A stretch of DNA of 64,000 nt from Corallium rubrum (taxonomy: Eukaryota > Cnidaria > Anthozoa > Scleralcyonacea > Coralliidae): the NCBI GenBank assembly GCA_964035015.1, contig OZ035998.1, forward strand, positions 34,358,628-34,422,627. Reading direction: 5' to 3'. Every line of letters begins with the position of its first letter. The first letter of the stretch is position 1. The notes below the pieces were generated by a model. It was not told the origin of the DNA, made no database searches, and saw only the letters and a program-made list of their open reading frames with translations. Shown one piece after another: positions 56,934 to 63,839 of this stretch. Position numbers and translations under genes: made by a program.

Positions 56934-59900
56934 GGTTTGCTTTAAAATGGCCATATACAAGTGCTTGCAAGATTAAACTGTACAAGTAAAACAGTTGACA
57001 TATATTTCTCTTATGTGAAAGAACACTTAAAATGATAGAATAACCTCTTCTCCAGATTTTCGTTTCCTTGCTTCGTTGTTGAGATATTTCAGTTTGTTTG
57101 ATATGCAAATTTAACAACTTGATGTCACATATGCACTGACATATCGAAAACGTTATATATTTGAGAGCTCCAGCAAATTCAAAAGGCGGAATTGATCTTG
57201 ATAGTTTAATTTCTACTGGCCCTCGCCACTTTACGTTTTGCATTTCTTCATCATGATGGTGATATGTTTTTACGTTATAATTTAACGTGAGATGTCTTTT
57301 TTCTGTGAGTAATTGTTTTAACCTGCCGTTTGGCGTACGAACGTGAAGCTTATAAACTCTCTATCATCAAACAAAATCACTTGAAAATTTACATGACATG
57401 TTTGGTGTTTTGGGAGAAGCACATGTAAAGTTTCCTTTGAACCGATTTCGTTTAATAACAGCAAAGATATATAATCTTCTCCGATAAGTCATTATGCACG
57501 TGTGACGTAAACTTATTAAATTTTCATGTCAAACAACTTCAAATATCCCAACAACGAAGCAATTAAGGTGGCTCCATACAGTTTCTTGAAAAATGGAAAA
57601 TACAAGTTTGAGTGCCCAAAACACGTGCTTAAACAATTCGGAAAAATAATAAGACTAAATGTTATGCATAGTTAAACAGTCTGACAATCAAAAACTGATA
57701 CCAAATAAATAGCAGTAGTTTTTGCTAGGGCAACAATGACGTTTCAAAATGGCTGCCAATTACCCTTCAAACTAATTTAATTCGGAAAAAACTTCGGTGA
57801 CCTCCAATTTTTTTTTCATTAAAACTTTCCTTGAAGTATGAGTAATCAATAGGACGATTTTAAAAAAATTCTGTAGAATGAAATTTTTTAAAAATTAAGA
57901 AACATGATTTTCCGGGGAAAAAATTATTCGTTTTACAGAAAAAATTAGTTTTATTCTTTTCCCGAATTGTTTATGTACGTGTTTTGGACTCTCAAACTTG
58001 TATTTTCCATTTTTCAAGAAACTGTAAAAGATGTTCTTTTGTCATTTTAAGTGTTCTTTCAAATAAGACAAACATAATTTTCGTGTCATAGGCACTTTAA
58101 AGAAATGTAACATGTTGAACTACCTTTTTTCCTTGTAGCCCATCTGGTCCTATAGGTCCTGGTTTACCGGCTTCTCCCTGAATAAATTTAAAGATAAATA
58201 GTTTACAGTCATTTACAACATACTTTTCACCAAAATGTTTGGAAGTTCGTTCGGACGTTTGCAGGTTCGTTACGTGGTTCGCAGGCTTCTTTTGAACTAT
58301 GCATTTTATTGGCTGCCTGGTTCCTTAACAGCCAATCAAATGCGTCGTTTAAAAAGGACTACGAACTTCTCAATGAACTTGCAAACTTCGGAACGAACTT
58401 CCAAACATTTTGGGGAAAAGAATATTGCAAATTACTGTAAAGAGTTAATAATTTCAACGAAGTTTCTTGGCTTTCTGAGAAGGTGGTGAAAAAGTCGTGC
58501 TCTAAGCAGGGGTTAAGTAGCATACGATTTCGATTACTTACACGACGTTCATCATAAGCGACATATATATATATATATATACACATTGCAAAAAGTCAAA
58601 ACGTGGACTATGGTCCGTTTCAAAGAGGTGTTTCTGAATCTGAATCAAGCATACACAAGGATTATTACAAAAATGAACTTTATTTCACAGCTCGCAATTT
58701 GATTGGTTAATTTGGCAACCTTGTCTACGTACTTACCAAACTCCGAACGAACTTCGGAACTTCACAAAGAAACTTCGCAACACACGGTGGTAAAGTAACA
58801 TGAAATCAACAATAACACATTGCCGTTCTCGGTTAATAACAGGGGCTTTAAGATGCTAGGACGACGACGGCGGATAAGTTTTACAGTTTATTAAATAGGT
58901 CAGTAAGGTCACGGTTAAGTAACTATTATATTTGATATTTGAAACTAGTTTAATGACTTCCAAAACGCCCCAGTACAGCTTAAATTATTGTAGTATCTCT
59001 ATTGAAGTTAATCTTAAGCAACACTTCTCCTCGTTTGGCCGTTGACGTCGTTCAGAAGACGTGAAAATGCTCTAAGTGGCGTTGTATAAAGAACGAGGAC
59101 GGTGTTGAGATTACTCTGGGACTAAAAATTATTCAGTCTCTTTGTTTTGCAAAATAATTCTTTTGTTTAGATGACGTCGTCGTTGAGGTTGACGTCGTAA
59201 ATCTTAAAGTCCCTAACACGTCTCTTTTGATACATGTAAAGCATATCATGCTGACTCACCATTTCACCAGATTCTCCTTTATATCCCTTCAATCCTGCGC
59301 GTCCAACAGAGCCAACGATTCCTGATGGTCCGGTCGGACCACTTGGTCCACGCTCGCCACCAATTCCCTATAAGTATGAATAATTTTGCAAACGAGACTT
59401 TGTATTTGTCTCCTAAAACATATAGGGCCTCAGAGATTAAGGAATTTCGAATCCAACTCAGCACCGCAGACGAAAATACGAGATTAGCGCCCAGAGAATG
59501 AATATAAGAAATGCCCTTTCAGAAATCCAATAATTTAAAAACTTGTACCTACAAAACTCAAATAAATTCAAATTCTTACAGCAATAGTGGCGTTTTAAAA
59601 TGCCAGGTAAATACCCGTAAATACACGAATCTATATTTTTATCTTGCTAATTGGTAACGTCGTCAGTGACTTTGTAAGGATATAAATAAGCATAGGCGTA
59701 GAGTTTTGTTTTCATCTAGGGGGGCTGAAGTGCTGAACAGGGCCTTTCTAAGAATTTTCCCGTGGGGGGCGTTTACAAAAGGGATTCTTCTAGGGGGGTC
59801 CGGGGGCATGCCCTCCCGGAAATGTTTGAAACACTGAAGGTCATGAAATGTCATAAAAACTAGTTAAAATACAACACATTTCAACAATTTTTCAATGTTG

Positions 59901-62900
59901 TGTTTACTGGGTTGACTTATCACTGTATATGGATGCTTTTGGCTGACAGGAATGAGGCTGTAACAGTTACTTTAGCCTAACGAGTAACCTATAATTTGTG
60001 AATGGTGATTGATGAGTCAGTTGCTGCAAAATTTCTGGGGGGGCTCAGCCCCCCATTGAGATTTCTCCGGGGGCTAAAGCCCCTCAGCCCCCCCCCCCCC
60101 CCCCCCCCAATACTCTACGCCTATGTAAATAAGGCTTAAGCTGGATTTCCACTTGGCGAAAAGACAAAAGAAAAAAGTCGCTTCGATCGAAAAATATCAC
60201 TCAGTAAAAAACAGCCTTAAGGCTCGGTTCAACTGTCACATTTTTATGCGCCAAACCTAACACGCCTGCGTTAATAAGTACACTTTTTTGAACCACTTTT
60301 AAATAATCAAGTGCGCCAGATTGCATTAGGAGCTGTAGATCATTTGGAACAATAAAAGTCGTCGTATTATGCGACGTTGAAACCAGTGGCGTCGGAGCGA
60401 CAGTAAAAGTGTGGGGGGGGGGGGGCCCAAAATTTTTAGGGGGGTCCGGGGGAAATTTTGAAATCTAGAGTCTCTGAAATGCCATTTCCTGCATTTTAGG
60501 ACAAGGATTTACAGAATTCTAAAGGTCCAAAAACGTCACAAAATACTCAAAAGACAACACTTTTCCGGACATTGAATATCTGCATTCAAATTTCTTTATT
60601 ATATCTTTATTCAAAGTCGTGGGTTAGCTAGGGTTTATGATTTTGTTAATCATAACTTTATTACTGGCCTTGTTTATTACTGGCCTTGTTTATTACTGCC
60701 TTGTTAGAAAGTGTGTGGGGGGGGGGGGGGGACATATTCTGGCCCCCACACCAAAAAAAGGGGGGGCAGGCCCCCCCGCCAACTGATTAATTAACGCCGC
60801 TATTCTCATGTGCCGAACCTAGTGCAAACAATTCGACGTCAAAGCGGCTCAATACACATTTGCAGTTACTTCATGTCAATGTCCAATATTTGACATTATC
60901 ACTCGCAATTAATCGTCCAATCAAAGGTCTACATTAGCGTCACGTGCCAGCCCAATATTTTACGAACAACTACATATTGGGCAGCAACCTTTGCCGGACA
61001 GGTGCACAACGTATATTTACTTGCCAATTGCACGATTATTTGTTCGATATAATAAAACACCTATTATGGATTCATCTTCGCCCGAAATGGAAAATACTTA
61101 AGTCTCAAATTTTAATATTGAATTTTCGACTTAAATATTTGCCATATCGGGCTTAGATGCATCCAATAATTTATAACATATGCCAAGTTCGACGTTTGAA
61201 GTGACATTGCTGCGGAAGCACTAGAATTAATGTTGGAACTCCAACCCGTTAATTCTATTCGTATCATGTAGACTGAGCACACGAGAAGAGCGACGTTTGG
61301 AACGAGTCTTACAACGATCGCCTCCAATGAAGACGCTATCGGTGTGTCAAAACCTGCGGTCACGTATGAATCACAGTAACTTTCCAATAATAATATATGT
61401 TTCAACTCGCTATCTTACCTTCTCTCCATCTCTGCCGATTCTACCTTTAATACCGACTCCTCCACGCTCTCCCTATCAGAAAAAACAATTCATAGATTAT
61501 CAAAATTTCTGGTTTTGGCTAAGCTCAAGTCGGCCTCGAAGTTCTGAAGGTTCAAATTATGTTCTCAAATTATGTGTCTCGATACTCCAGATTGATTTGT
61601 TTTAACGTTTAATTTTTCGTAATCACACAGGATTAAGTTCGACTCGTGAAACGTTCTAGCCGTTTTATACGCCATGCACAAACTATTTCACAAAACAACA
61701 TAGAAATCTTTAAACGACTCATTCAGCTCAGATTATATGGTTCATAATATTTGAGCTATAGAAAAGCGACTGTCAACTACAAAGTCAAATCAGACATGAA
61801 ATTCGTACATCTCTTTTTCCGACACACTGACCAAAATACATACATAAGTGGACTGTATAGGTGACCTGTATCAATGACTGACAGAGAGTGACCAATTCCA
61901 AGATGGCGGTTTATGGGTCATTTGTCACATAGTAGTAACCACTGGCCTTTTTCTCATAAATGAATTTATAACTAAATTGATCGGCCTGCGGGCGCGGCTG
62001 AACACACAATCAGGTAAACATACTGGACAGAATACGGTCAGCAGTGACAGCCAAGCAGAGAAAAGATGCATATTTTCGCCATCGGTTGTCTGGTCACTTT
62101 TTGGACGGGACCCGCAGTCAAGTTCTATACGTCAATGATCCGAAATCACCCGTGATGATGTCAAATTCTGTTCTGAATTTTCTGAATGCTCTAAAGAAAG
62201 TAATGACATAGATACTATACTGTGAATAACAAAGTATACCTCGTTTCCTTGCAGTCCAGGATTTCCCAAAATTCCGAGAGGCCCTTGTAACCCCTGAAAT
62301 AAGACAAAATTATATTAATAAAACGTACTGAACACATATGCCCTCATGAATCACATATCCCCTCGTGGCCTCAAAATAACCCATACTTCTTCAAATAAGT
62401 ATAGGTTATTTTGAGGCCACGAGGGGATATGTGATTTATTCACAATAAACACATATCCTAAATAACGTACTTAATTTTCACACGGCCGAGGTTGACAGGA
62501 GTCACAATAAAAAAGAAGTATTGAGGGGAATATTATAGGGGAATATTAATCTATTGTTTTGCCGGGGCTATTGAATATATTCCCCGAAAAGAACAAGGGA
62601 AACCGAGGCATGTGAAAATTAACAAGAGATATAAACACACAAAAAATAATAAAGAAATAAAACTTAATGGGATAGATGGGATGCAACGGAACCTAATGGG
62701 ATGGACAGGATGGAACGAGACGACATGGCGCAGTATCACTACGGTATATATAGATAAGATAGGTCCATAGAACACATATGATATGATGACAGGCCAGGAT
62801 AAGATTGCATACGATAGGGTAGGATAGGATATCAGCCCAACCTTTCTCAACGGCCAACAACGCAAACGAATTCATATCAGGCGTGACACATTGCCAAGGT

Positions 62901-63065
62901 AGTTCTATTGTCACTGTGTTCATTTAACTCAACCCATTATAAATTATAATATCAAGATTTCTTACAAGCAAGCAGTCGGAAGCCCAAAGTAAAAATCCGA
63001 CCTTGAGATTCTGATTGAATCAGTCAATTAAGCAACTAACACTATCATTAAGATAAAGTAAGTAA

Positions 63066-63108
<43 letters not shown>

Positions 63109-63480
63109 ATTTTCGCTTACCTCAAAAGTCTGCAACAGGCTGTTTCATCTAAAAAAGAATCTTCTGCCTGAAGATTCTTTTTTAGATGAAACAGCCTGTT
63201 GCAGACTTTTGAGGTAAGCGAAAATCTATATTTGCTCTAAGTATATGTTATCGAGCACTCTTTGCGTTTCGTAGACCAAAACCCACACGTATATATATTA
63301 TATATATATATATATCGATTTTCGCTTACTCAAAAGTCTGCAACAGGCTGTTTCATCTAAAAAAAAGAATTTTTTAGATTCTTTTTTTTAGATGAAACAG
63401 CCTGTTGCAGACTTTTGAGGTAAGCGAAAATCTATATTTGCTCGAGCACTCTTTGCGTTTCGTAGACCAAAACACACACG

Positions 63481-63539
<59 letters not shown>

Positions 63540-63839
63540 TTACTTACTTTCTCTTAATGATTTCAAACCGCTCTGATGATGTTGCGCTGTAAGCAACAAC
63601 GCAACATTAGCAATTAAATTTCTATATAATCTTTGAACTTGGCATGTCTTGTCTTGAAGTCATTTGCTGGGCACTTATCTTTATTTTCAAATTACGTTTT
63701 CCGCCTGGTATATCCATTGCAACAGAACTATATTAGGTAACATCAGGTAAGAATTGCTTAATCTTACTTATAACATAACTGATACCTGTTTTCCAATAGC
63801 GCCATTTTTTCCATTTTTTCCATCTTTACCCCGATAACC
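33304..63839 (-). CDS. Fibrillar collagen alpha chain, 3' part (Gly-X-Y exons and COLFI C-propeptide)
   Basis: Thirteen triple-helix exons (46636-63839) and six downstream exons (33304-43764) join in phase; one further mini-exon (45181-45207) is uncertain. Eight helix exons are 54 nt and the others 108, 60, 36, 18 and 18 nt, each beginning with a complete Gly codon: the classical fibrillar collagen gene pattern (family knowledge). The helix part seen is uninterrupted Gly-X-Y and ends [11 protein letters not shown]. The C-propeptide shows [40 protein letters not shown] and the terminal DIGPICFS, all COLFI landmarks. Fibrillar collagens are secreted, trimerise through this domain and form extracellular fibrils after its removal. 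The gene continues right of the window. Introns are loaded with MITEs. Which fibrillar clade it belongs to cannot be told from this part. Confidence 0.93.
33830..33990. repeat. G/C-run dispersed repeat fragment
   Basis: GGCCATGCTCCCCCGGGAAAT followed by GAGAGTCGCTAAAATGCC matches the inner part of the 23098 family. Confidence 0.6.
34050..34720. mobile_element. Inverted-repeat element with CAACCTCGTCCCCAGGGCATTTTGCCTCCACG arms
   Basis: CCTCGTCCCCAGGGCATTTT with GCCTCCACGTTGGG (34049-34082) is complementary to CCCAACGTGGAGGC and CTCTGGGGACGAGG (34526-34560). Outside these, ATGGGCATTTACAATGGC (33807-33824) pairs with GCCATTGTAAATGCCCAT (34693-34710). Arms of two nested pairs, no coding. Confidence 0.6.
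34931..35285. mobile_element. tRNA-derived SINE in inverted-repeat arrangement
   Basis: The centre (about 35125-35203) has A-box-like TGGCTCAGTGGTCAGAGC and B-box-like GGTTCAATTCC. The sequence from about 35187 to 35285 (TGCCGGAAGGCCTGTGTAG, AACTGGTCCCGGTTTGG) is repeated in reverse complement at 34931-35040. Its tail TTTTCCTTCACCA recurs at about 46598. Confidence 0.75.
35847..36354. mobile_element. TTAA-flanked MITE, family B (AGTGYCTATGAAAC), 508 bp
   Basis: AGTGTCTATGAAAC and GTTTCATAGGCACT ends between two TTAA tetramers. Arms of about 150 bases include TCTTATTTGAAAGAACACTT and TTTCGTTTCCTTGCTTCG. The centre has four TTGTAAA units. Confidence 0.87.
36700..36912 (-). CDS. Collagen C-propeptide exon
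   Basis: Acceptor CATTTTAG|ATTGCT, donor TGTAAG|GTAAGG; 71 codons, phase 0-0. Contains [23 protein letters not shown] and VVIQDDCK. Confidence 0.93.
37190..37217. repeat. Poly-C tract
   Basis: More than 25 consecutive C, then CACCCCCC. Confidence 0.95.
37315..37389 (-). CDS. Collagen C-propeptide exon
   Basis: Acceptor TGTTCAG|ATTAAA, donor ATGAAG|GTATGC; 25 codons, phase 0-0. Encodes [19 protein letters not shown], matching the KNWYISKN region of COLFI domains. Confidence 0.88.
37524..37900. repeat. AAACC/AAACT pentanucleotide array
   Basis: Blocks of CCAAA, CTAAA and CCGAA pentamers alternate over about 375 bases, preceded by an AT tract. Confidence 0.97.
38000..38103 (-). CDS. Collagen C-propeptide exon
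   Basis: Acceptor CAATCAG|GCAAAT completes a split Gly codon; donor GCACAG|GTAATG. Encodes [18 protein letters not shown] to NIAQ. The position of the usual third cysteine (NQGC in vertebrates) reads NGGV. Confidence 0.93.
38219..38348 (-). CDS. Collagen C-propeptide exon
   Basis: Donor AAATAG|GTACGG; acceptor TATAAG|GTAAAG, or possibly six bases later. Encodes [29 protein letters not shown] and PTLKI. The second propeptide cysteine (KMC in vertebrates) is replaced (KHL). Confidence 0.88.
38385..39060. mobile_element. TTAA-flanked MITE, family A, copy 2 (676 bp)
   Basis: GGTGGCTCCATACAGTTTC to its complement, GAAACTGTATGGAGCCACC, between TTAA tetramers. Arms extend about 300 bases almost to the centre (near GGGAAAAATCATG). 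Includes GCAACAACTGTTGCTATTTA-type inner words. Confidence 0.9.
39370..39715. repeat. ATGAG/ACGAG pentanucleotide array
   Basis: GAGAT and GAGAC pentamers with drift; the complementary CTCAT form precedes it at 39205-39295, so the region is a loose inverted microsatellite. Confidence 0.92.
40204..40374. mobile_element. Hairpin element (ATTACACGGTGGC arms)
   Basis: ACATTACACGGTGGCTTGAAG with ATGAATTTTATCTTC on the left is matched by GAAGATAAAATTCATATC and GCCGCCGTGTAAT on the right. The centre has ATTCATTCGCTACGCTCATT. A second partial copy is at about 56725-56765. Confidence 0.8.
40733..41668. mobile_element. Candidate non-autonomous element with ATACCTAGAATGCG termini
   Basis: ATATACCTAGAATGCG at the left and CGCATTCTAGGTCTAT at the right. 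AAAATGGCGGAT words lie near both ends. About 935 bp with no recognisable protein. Confidence 0.6.
42094..42457. mobile_element. Family F element (GGGACCTTAAGAT termini), 5-bp duplication TATTA
   Basis: Ends GGGACCTTAAGATGC with GACGACGAC and GTCGTAGATCTTAAGGTCCC. TATTA flanks both sides (42089-42093, 42458-42462). 364 bp, no coding. Confidence 0.87.
42628..43326. mobile_element. Long inverted-repeat element (TCTCGTACC termini)
   Basis: TCTCGTACCCAGAGCCTGCG and ATCCTTTTGGTCAGTACCAA on the left are matched by TTGGTGATGACCGAAAGGAT and CGCAGGCTCTTGGTACGAGA on the right. Inner GTTCTGGGGAACTCCGATGA pairs with TCATCGGAGTTCCCCAGAG. About 700 bp. Confidence 0.8.
43540..43622. repeat. AT microsatellite
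   Basis: (AT)n with ATAC/ATGT interruptions, next to a SINE-like stretch at 43390-43500 (GGTTGCAGGTTCGACTCCTG, a B-box-like word). Confidence 0.9.
43702..43764 (-). CDS. Collagen exon between helix and propeptide
   Basis: Acceptor TATTTAG|AGACAA, donor GAAATG|GTAAGTA; 21 codons, phase 0-0, encoding [13 protein letters not shown] through GEPSEM. Non-collagenous, fits the hinge/telopeptide region. Confidence 0.75.
43770..45150. other. Collagen intron: no feature recognised
   Basis: AT-rich DNA with a short GTAGAGTGGAATG/GCAGTGCAG pseudo-repeat around 44300-44390. No supported gene. Confidence 0.5.
45181..45207 (-). CDS. Possible collagen mini-exon
   Basis: Acceptor CAATAACAG and donor GATGCG|GTAAAAG enclose nine in-phase codons (FGSSQGNDA). 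It fits the gap between the last Gly-X-Y exon and the hinge exon, but it is short and could be chance. Confidence 0.35.
45652..45846. mobile_element. tRNA-derived SINE with inverted ends
   Basis: AATGATATTAGGTGTTACTC at the left and GAGTAACACCTAATATCATT at the right. Inside is a tRNA-like body with A-box-like AGCTCAGTCGGTAGAGC and B-box GGTTCGAATCCC; the would-be anticodon loop is CTAGTAA. The acceptor ends do not pair fully, so it is a SINE and not a working tRNA. Confidence 0.7.
45842..45905. repeat. AT microsatellite
   Basis: (AT)n between the SINE and the hairpin element. Confidence 0.95.
45906..46342. mobile_element. Large near-perfect hairpin element (about 215-bp arms)
   Basis: TTCGCTTACCTCAAAGGTCTG through GGGGGCGAAACAATACATGC to CTGCTCTTTTGTT is repeated as reverse complement after a tiny loop near 46125. 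Its two outer arms alone recur as short hairpins at 63107-63230 and 63316-63434. All copies lie beside AT repeats. Confidence 0.9.
46360..46625. repeat. AT tracts with CTACCGGAGGCTTTAT inverted repeat and SINE tail
   Basis: CTACCGGAGGCTTTATATAT and ATATAAAGCCTCCGGTAG flank an (AT)n tract. The following segment ends in TGTATATATTC and TTTTCCTTCACCAG, shared with the SINE at 34931-35285. Confidence 0.65.
46636..46695 (-). CDS. Collagen exon: end of triple helix
   Basis: 60 nt; acceptor TACTAAG|GGACCT, donor AATCAG|GTAAAC. Encodes [20 protein letters not shown], the stabilising Gly-Pro-Pro end followed by telopeptide residues. Confidence 0.92.
47191..47528. mobile_element. Family F element, 5-bp duplication TAATA
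   Basis: GGGAGCTTGAG at the left and CTTAAGCTCTC at the right with inner GACGTC/GTCGTCGTCC words. TAATA flanks both ends (47186-47190, 47529-47533). A diverged member of the 42094 and 58842 family. Confidence 0.78.
48000..48017 (-). CDS. Collagen triple-helix mini-exon (18 nt)
   Basis: Acceptor ATTTAG|GGCATC, donor TTGCAG|GTAAG. Encodes GIPGLQ. Confidence 0.78.
48122..48139 (-). CDS. Collagen triple-helix mini-exon (18 nt)
   Basis: Acceptor TGTAG|GGAAAC, donor CCAAAG|GTACTT. Encodes GNSGPK. Confidence 0.75.
48618..48653 (-). CDS. Collagen triple-helix exon (36 nt)
   Basis: Acceptor TTTTAG|GGAAAT, donor TTTCCT|GTAAG. Encodes [12 protein letters not shown]. Confidence 0.87.
49310..49768. mobile_element. 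TTAA-flanked MITE, family B, 459 bp
   Basis: AGTGCCTATGAACGAAAATT to GTTTCATAGGCACT between TTAA tetramers; arms carry the family words TTTCGTTTCCTTGCTT and AAGTTTATCTTATTCGAAAG. Confidence 0.88.
50027..50080 (-). CDS. Collagen triple-helix exon (54 nt)
   Basis: Acceptor TTTTCAG|GGTTAT, donor AAACCG|GTATGG. Encodes [18 protein letters not shown]. Confidence 0.93.
50520..50810 (+). mobile_element. LINE 3' end (C-terminus of reverse transcriptase ORF plus 3' UTR)
   Basis: On the plus strand, [17 protein letters not shown], then [20 protein letters not shown], then KTAFY and a TAG stop match the C-terminal end common to CR1/L2-like retrotransposon ORF2 proteins. It is followed by a short AT-rich 3' UTR ending in ATTAAATCATTAATCATTAA. 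It is 5'-truncated and inserted antisense to the collagen gene. Confidence 0.7.
50815..50868 (-). CDS. Collagen triple-helix exon (54 nt)
   Basis: Acceptor TTTTAG|GGCCCG, donor CCTTTG|GTGAG. Encodes [18 protein letters not shown]. The LINE tail ends only a few bases beyond the donor. Confidence 0.93.
51747..51800 (-). CDS. Collagen triple-helix exon (54 nt)
   Basis: Acceptor TTTTAG|GGAATT, donor GACTTG|GTATGT. Encodes [18 protein letters not shown]. Confidence 0.93.
51979..52290. mobile_element. TA-flanked AACAAGTTGTT-type element, second copy
   Basis: Starts CACAAGGGTAAAAATCTCAC and ends GTGCGTTTTTATGTGTG, with a dense interior of TTGTTAACA, AACTTGT and ACAAGTT words. Same design as 21536-21990 but shorter and diverged. 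Confidence 0.65.
52905..53037. mobile_element. Small MITE with TGCCTCGTACC termini
   Basis: TGCCTCGTACCGAGGCGCG on the left, CGCCTGGGTACGAGGCA on the right; GC-rich inside. The ends resemble CTGGGTACGAGG at 32688 and in the 42628 element. Confidence 0.65.
53074..54070. mobile_element. Nested inverted-repeat element in collagen intron
   Basis: TTAAGGTGGTCTTGGACATG begins a left arm containing GTTGTGTTGTTCGGGTTTGA and GGTTTACAG. The right arm has GTAAACCTCAAACCCGAAC with AACACAAC (53978-54006). Inside are two more pairs: GCTGTGACGTCAAAA with GACGTCACAACATCAAC, and ACTACTTAATAACCGAG with TCGGTCGAGGTTATTAAG-like sequence. The right terminus is not sharp. Confidence 0.6.
54205..54886. mobile_element. 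TTAA-flanked MITE, family C (GGTTACAGGATACCC), 682 bp
   Basis: GGTTACAGGATACCCTAGG and CCCAGGGTATCCTGTAACC ends with arms of about 270 bases (including GCACCAAATGTAGTTAAGTA and CAGTACCTTCGCGCCGCGG), between TTAA tetramers. A chance open frame at 54092-54337 crosses its left boundary. Confidence 0.9.
54891..55231. mobile_element. TTAA-flanked MITE, family D (GGTGGCTCAATAGG), 341 bp
   Basis: GGTGGCTCAATAGG and AACTTATCAAGCCACC ends between TTAA tetramers. It shares the TTAA at 54887-54890 with family C, so one was inserted at the end of the other. The first bases equal those of family A. Confidence 0.8.
55645..55698 (-). CDS. Collagen triple-helix exon (54 nt)
   Basis: Acceptor CTCAACAG|GGGTTA, donor GTCAAG|GTATAT. 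Encodes [18 protein letters not shown]. Confidence 0.93.
55761..55986. mobile_element. MITE with GAAGTTCGTTCCGAAGTTC arms
   Basis: TTTTCACCCAAATCTTCGGA and AAGTTCGTTCCGAAGTTC on the left are mirrored on the right, ending AGATTTGGGTGAAAAGTG. The centre has ATTTGATTGGCTGC and CATCCAATCAGATGCG. A second member is at 58202-58441 and a partial one at about 58690-58790. Confidence 0.82.
56875..56932. repeat. AAT trinucleotide microsatellite
   Basis: About 19 AAT units. Confidence 0.97.
57000..58096. mobile_element. MITE family B copy interrupted by a family A element
   Basis: The degraded left arm (57012-57110, with TTTCGTTTCCTTGCTTCG) and the right arm (58041-58096, ending CATAGGCACT before TTAA) belong to family B. 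From TTAA at 57563 a family A element (GGTGGCTCCATACAG) is inserted; its right end is lost at GAAACTGTA near 58025, where family B sequence resumes. The left boundary is uncertain. Confidence 0.7.
58124..58177 (-). CDS. Collagen triple-helix exon (54 nt)
   Basis: Acceptor ATTCAG|GGAGAA, donor AAAAAG|GTAG. Encodes [18 protein letters not shown]. Confidence 0.93.
58202..58441. mobile_element. MITE with GGAAGTTCGTTCGGACG arms
   Basis: TTTACAGTCATTTACAACAT, TTTTCACCAAAATGTTTGGA and AAGTTCGTTCGG on the left, mirrored on the right and ending GCAAATTACTGTAAA. Same family as 55761-55986. Confidence 0.8.
58842..59213. mobile_element. Family F element, 5-bp duplication TAACA
   Basis: GGGGCTTTAAGATGC with GACGACGACG and GACGTCGTAAATCTTAAAG ends. 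TAACA flanks both sides exactly (58837-58841, 59214-59218). 372 bp; closely matches 42094-42457. Confidence 0.9.
59260..59367 (-). CDS. Collagen triple-helix exon (108 nt)
   Basis: Twice 54 nt; acceptor CTTATAG|GGAATT, donor GAAATG|GTGAG. Begins [18 protein letters not shown] and ends YKGESGEM; 12 Gly-X-Y triplets. The length suggests loss of an intron between two 54-nt exons. Confidence 0.93.
59691..60125. mobile_element. hAT-like element, CATAGGCGTAGAGT termini, 8-bp duplication TAAATAAG
   Basis: CATAGGCGTAGAGT and ACTCTACGCCTATG ends; TAAATAAG on both sides (59683-59690, 60126-60133). The interior has GGGGGCATGCCCTCCCGG, GGGGGCTAAAGCCCC and a long C-run. Resembles 23098-23513 in its terminal GGCGTAG word. 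Confidence 0.9.
60384..60803. mobile_element. Degraded hAT-like G/C-run element
   Basis: CAGTGGCGTCGGAGCG at the left, GGGGGGTCCGGGGGAAATTT and GAGTCTCTGAAATGCCATTT inside, and a degraded right end near TTAACGCCGCTATT. Confidence 0.6.
61419..61472 (-). CDS. Collagen triple-helix exon (54 nt)
   Basis: Acceptor TGATAG|GGAGAG, donor GAGAAG|GTAAG. Encodes [18 protein letters not shown]. Confidence 0.93.
61845..62145. repeat. Fragment of CACTGAYCTC/ACTGCGGGTC family
   Basis: GTGACCAATTCCAAGATGGC and GACGGGACCCGCAGTCAAG match parts of the 19770 element and of 6299-6370. The termini are not clean. Confidence 0.5.
62240..62293 (-). CDS. Collagen triple-helix exon (54 nt)
   Basis: Acceptor TTTCAG|GGGTTA, donor AACGAG|GTATAC. 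Encodes [18 protein letters not shown]. Confidence 0.93.
62350..62435. repeat. Short perfect hairpin
   Basis: ATCACATATCCCCTCGTGG and CCTCAAAATAACC on the left are complementary to GGTTATTTTGAGG and CCACGAGGGGATATGTGAT on the right, with a loop of about 20 bases. Confidence 0.85.
63107..63230. mobile_element. Short hairpin derivative of the 45906 element, copy 1
   Basis: AGATTTTCGCTTACCTCAAA and AGTCTGCAACAGGCTGTTTC to its exact complement. Matches only the outer arms of 45906-46342. Flanked by AT repeat on the left. Confidence 0.9.
63316..63434. mobile_element. Short hairpin derivative of the 45906 element, copy 2
   Basis: Same arms as copy 1, meeting at a changed centre (AAAAAAGAATTTTTTAGATT). 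Followed by GCACTCTTTGCGTTTCGTAG and an AT tract, as after copy 1 and after 46342. Confidence 0.88.
63786..63839 (-). CDS. Collagen triple-helix exon (54 nt), most 5' one in the window
   Basis: Acceptor TTTTAG|GGTTAT, donor AAACAG|GTATC. Encodes [18 protein letters not shown]. Confidence 0.93.
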
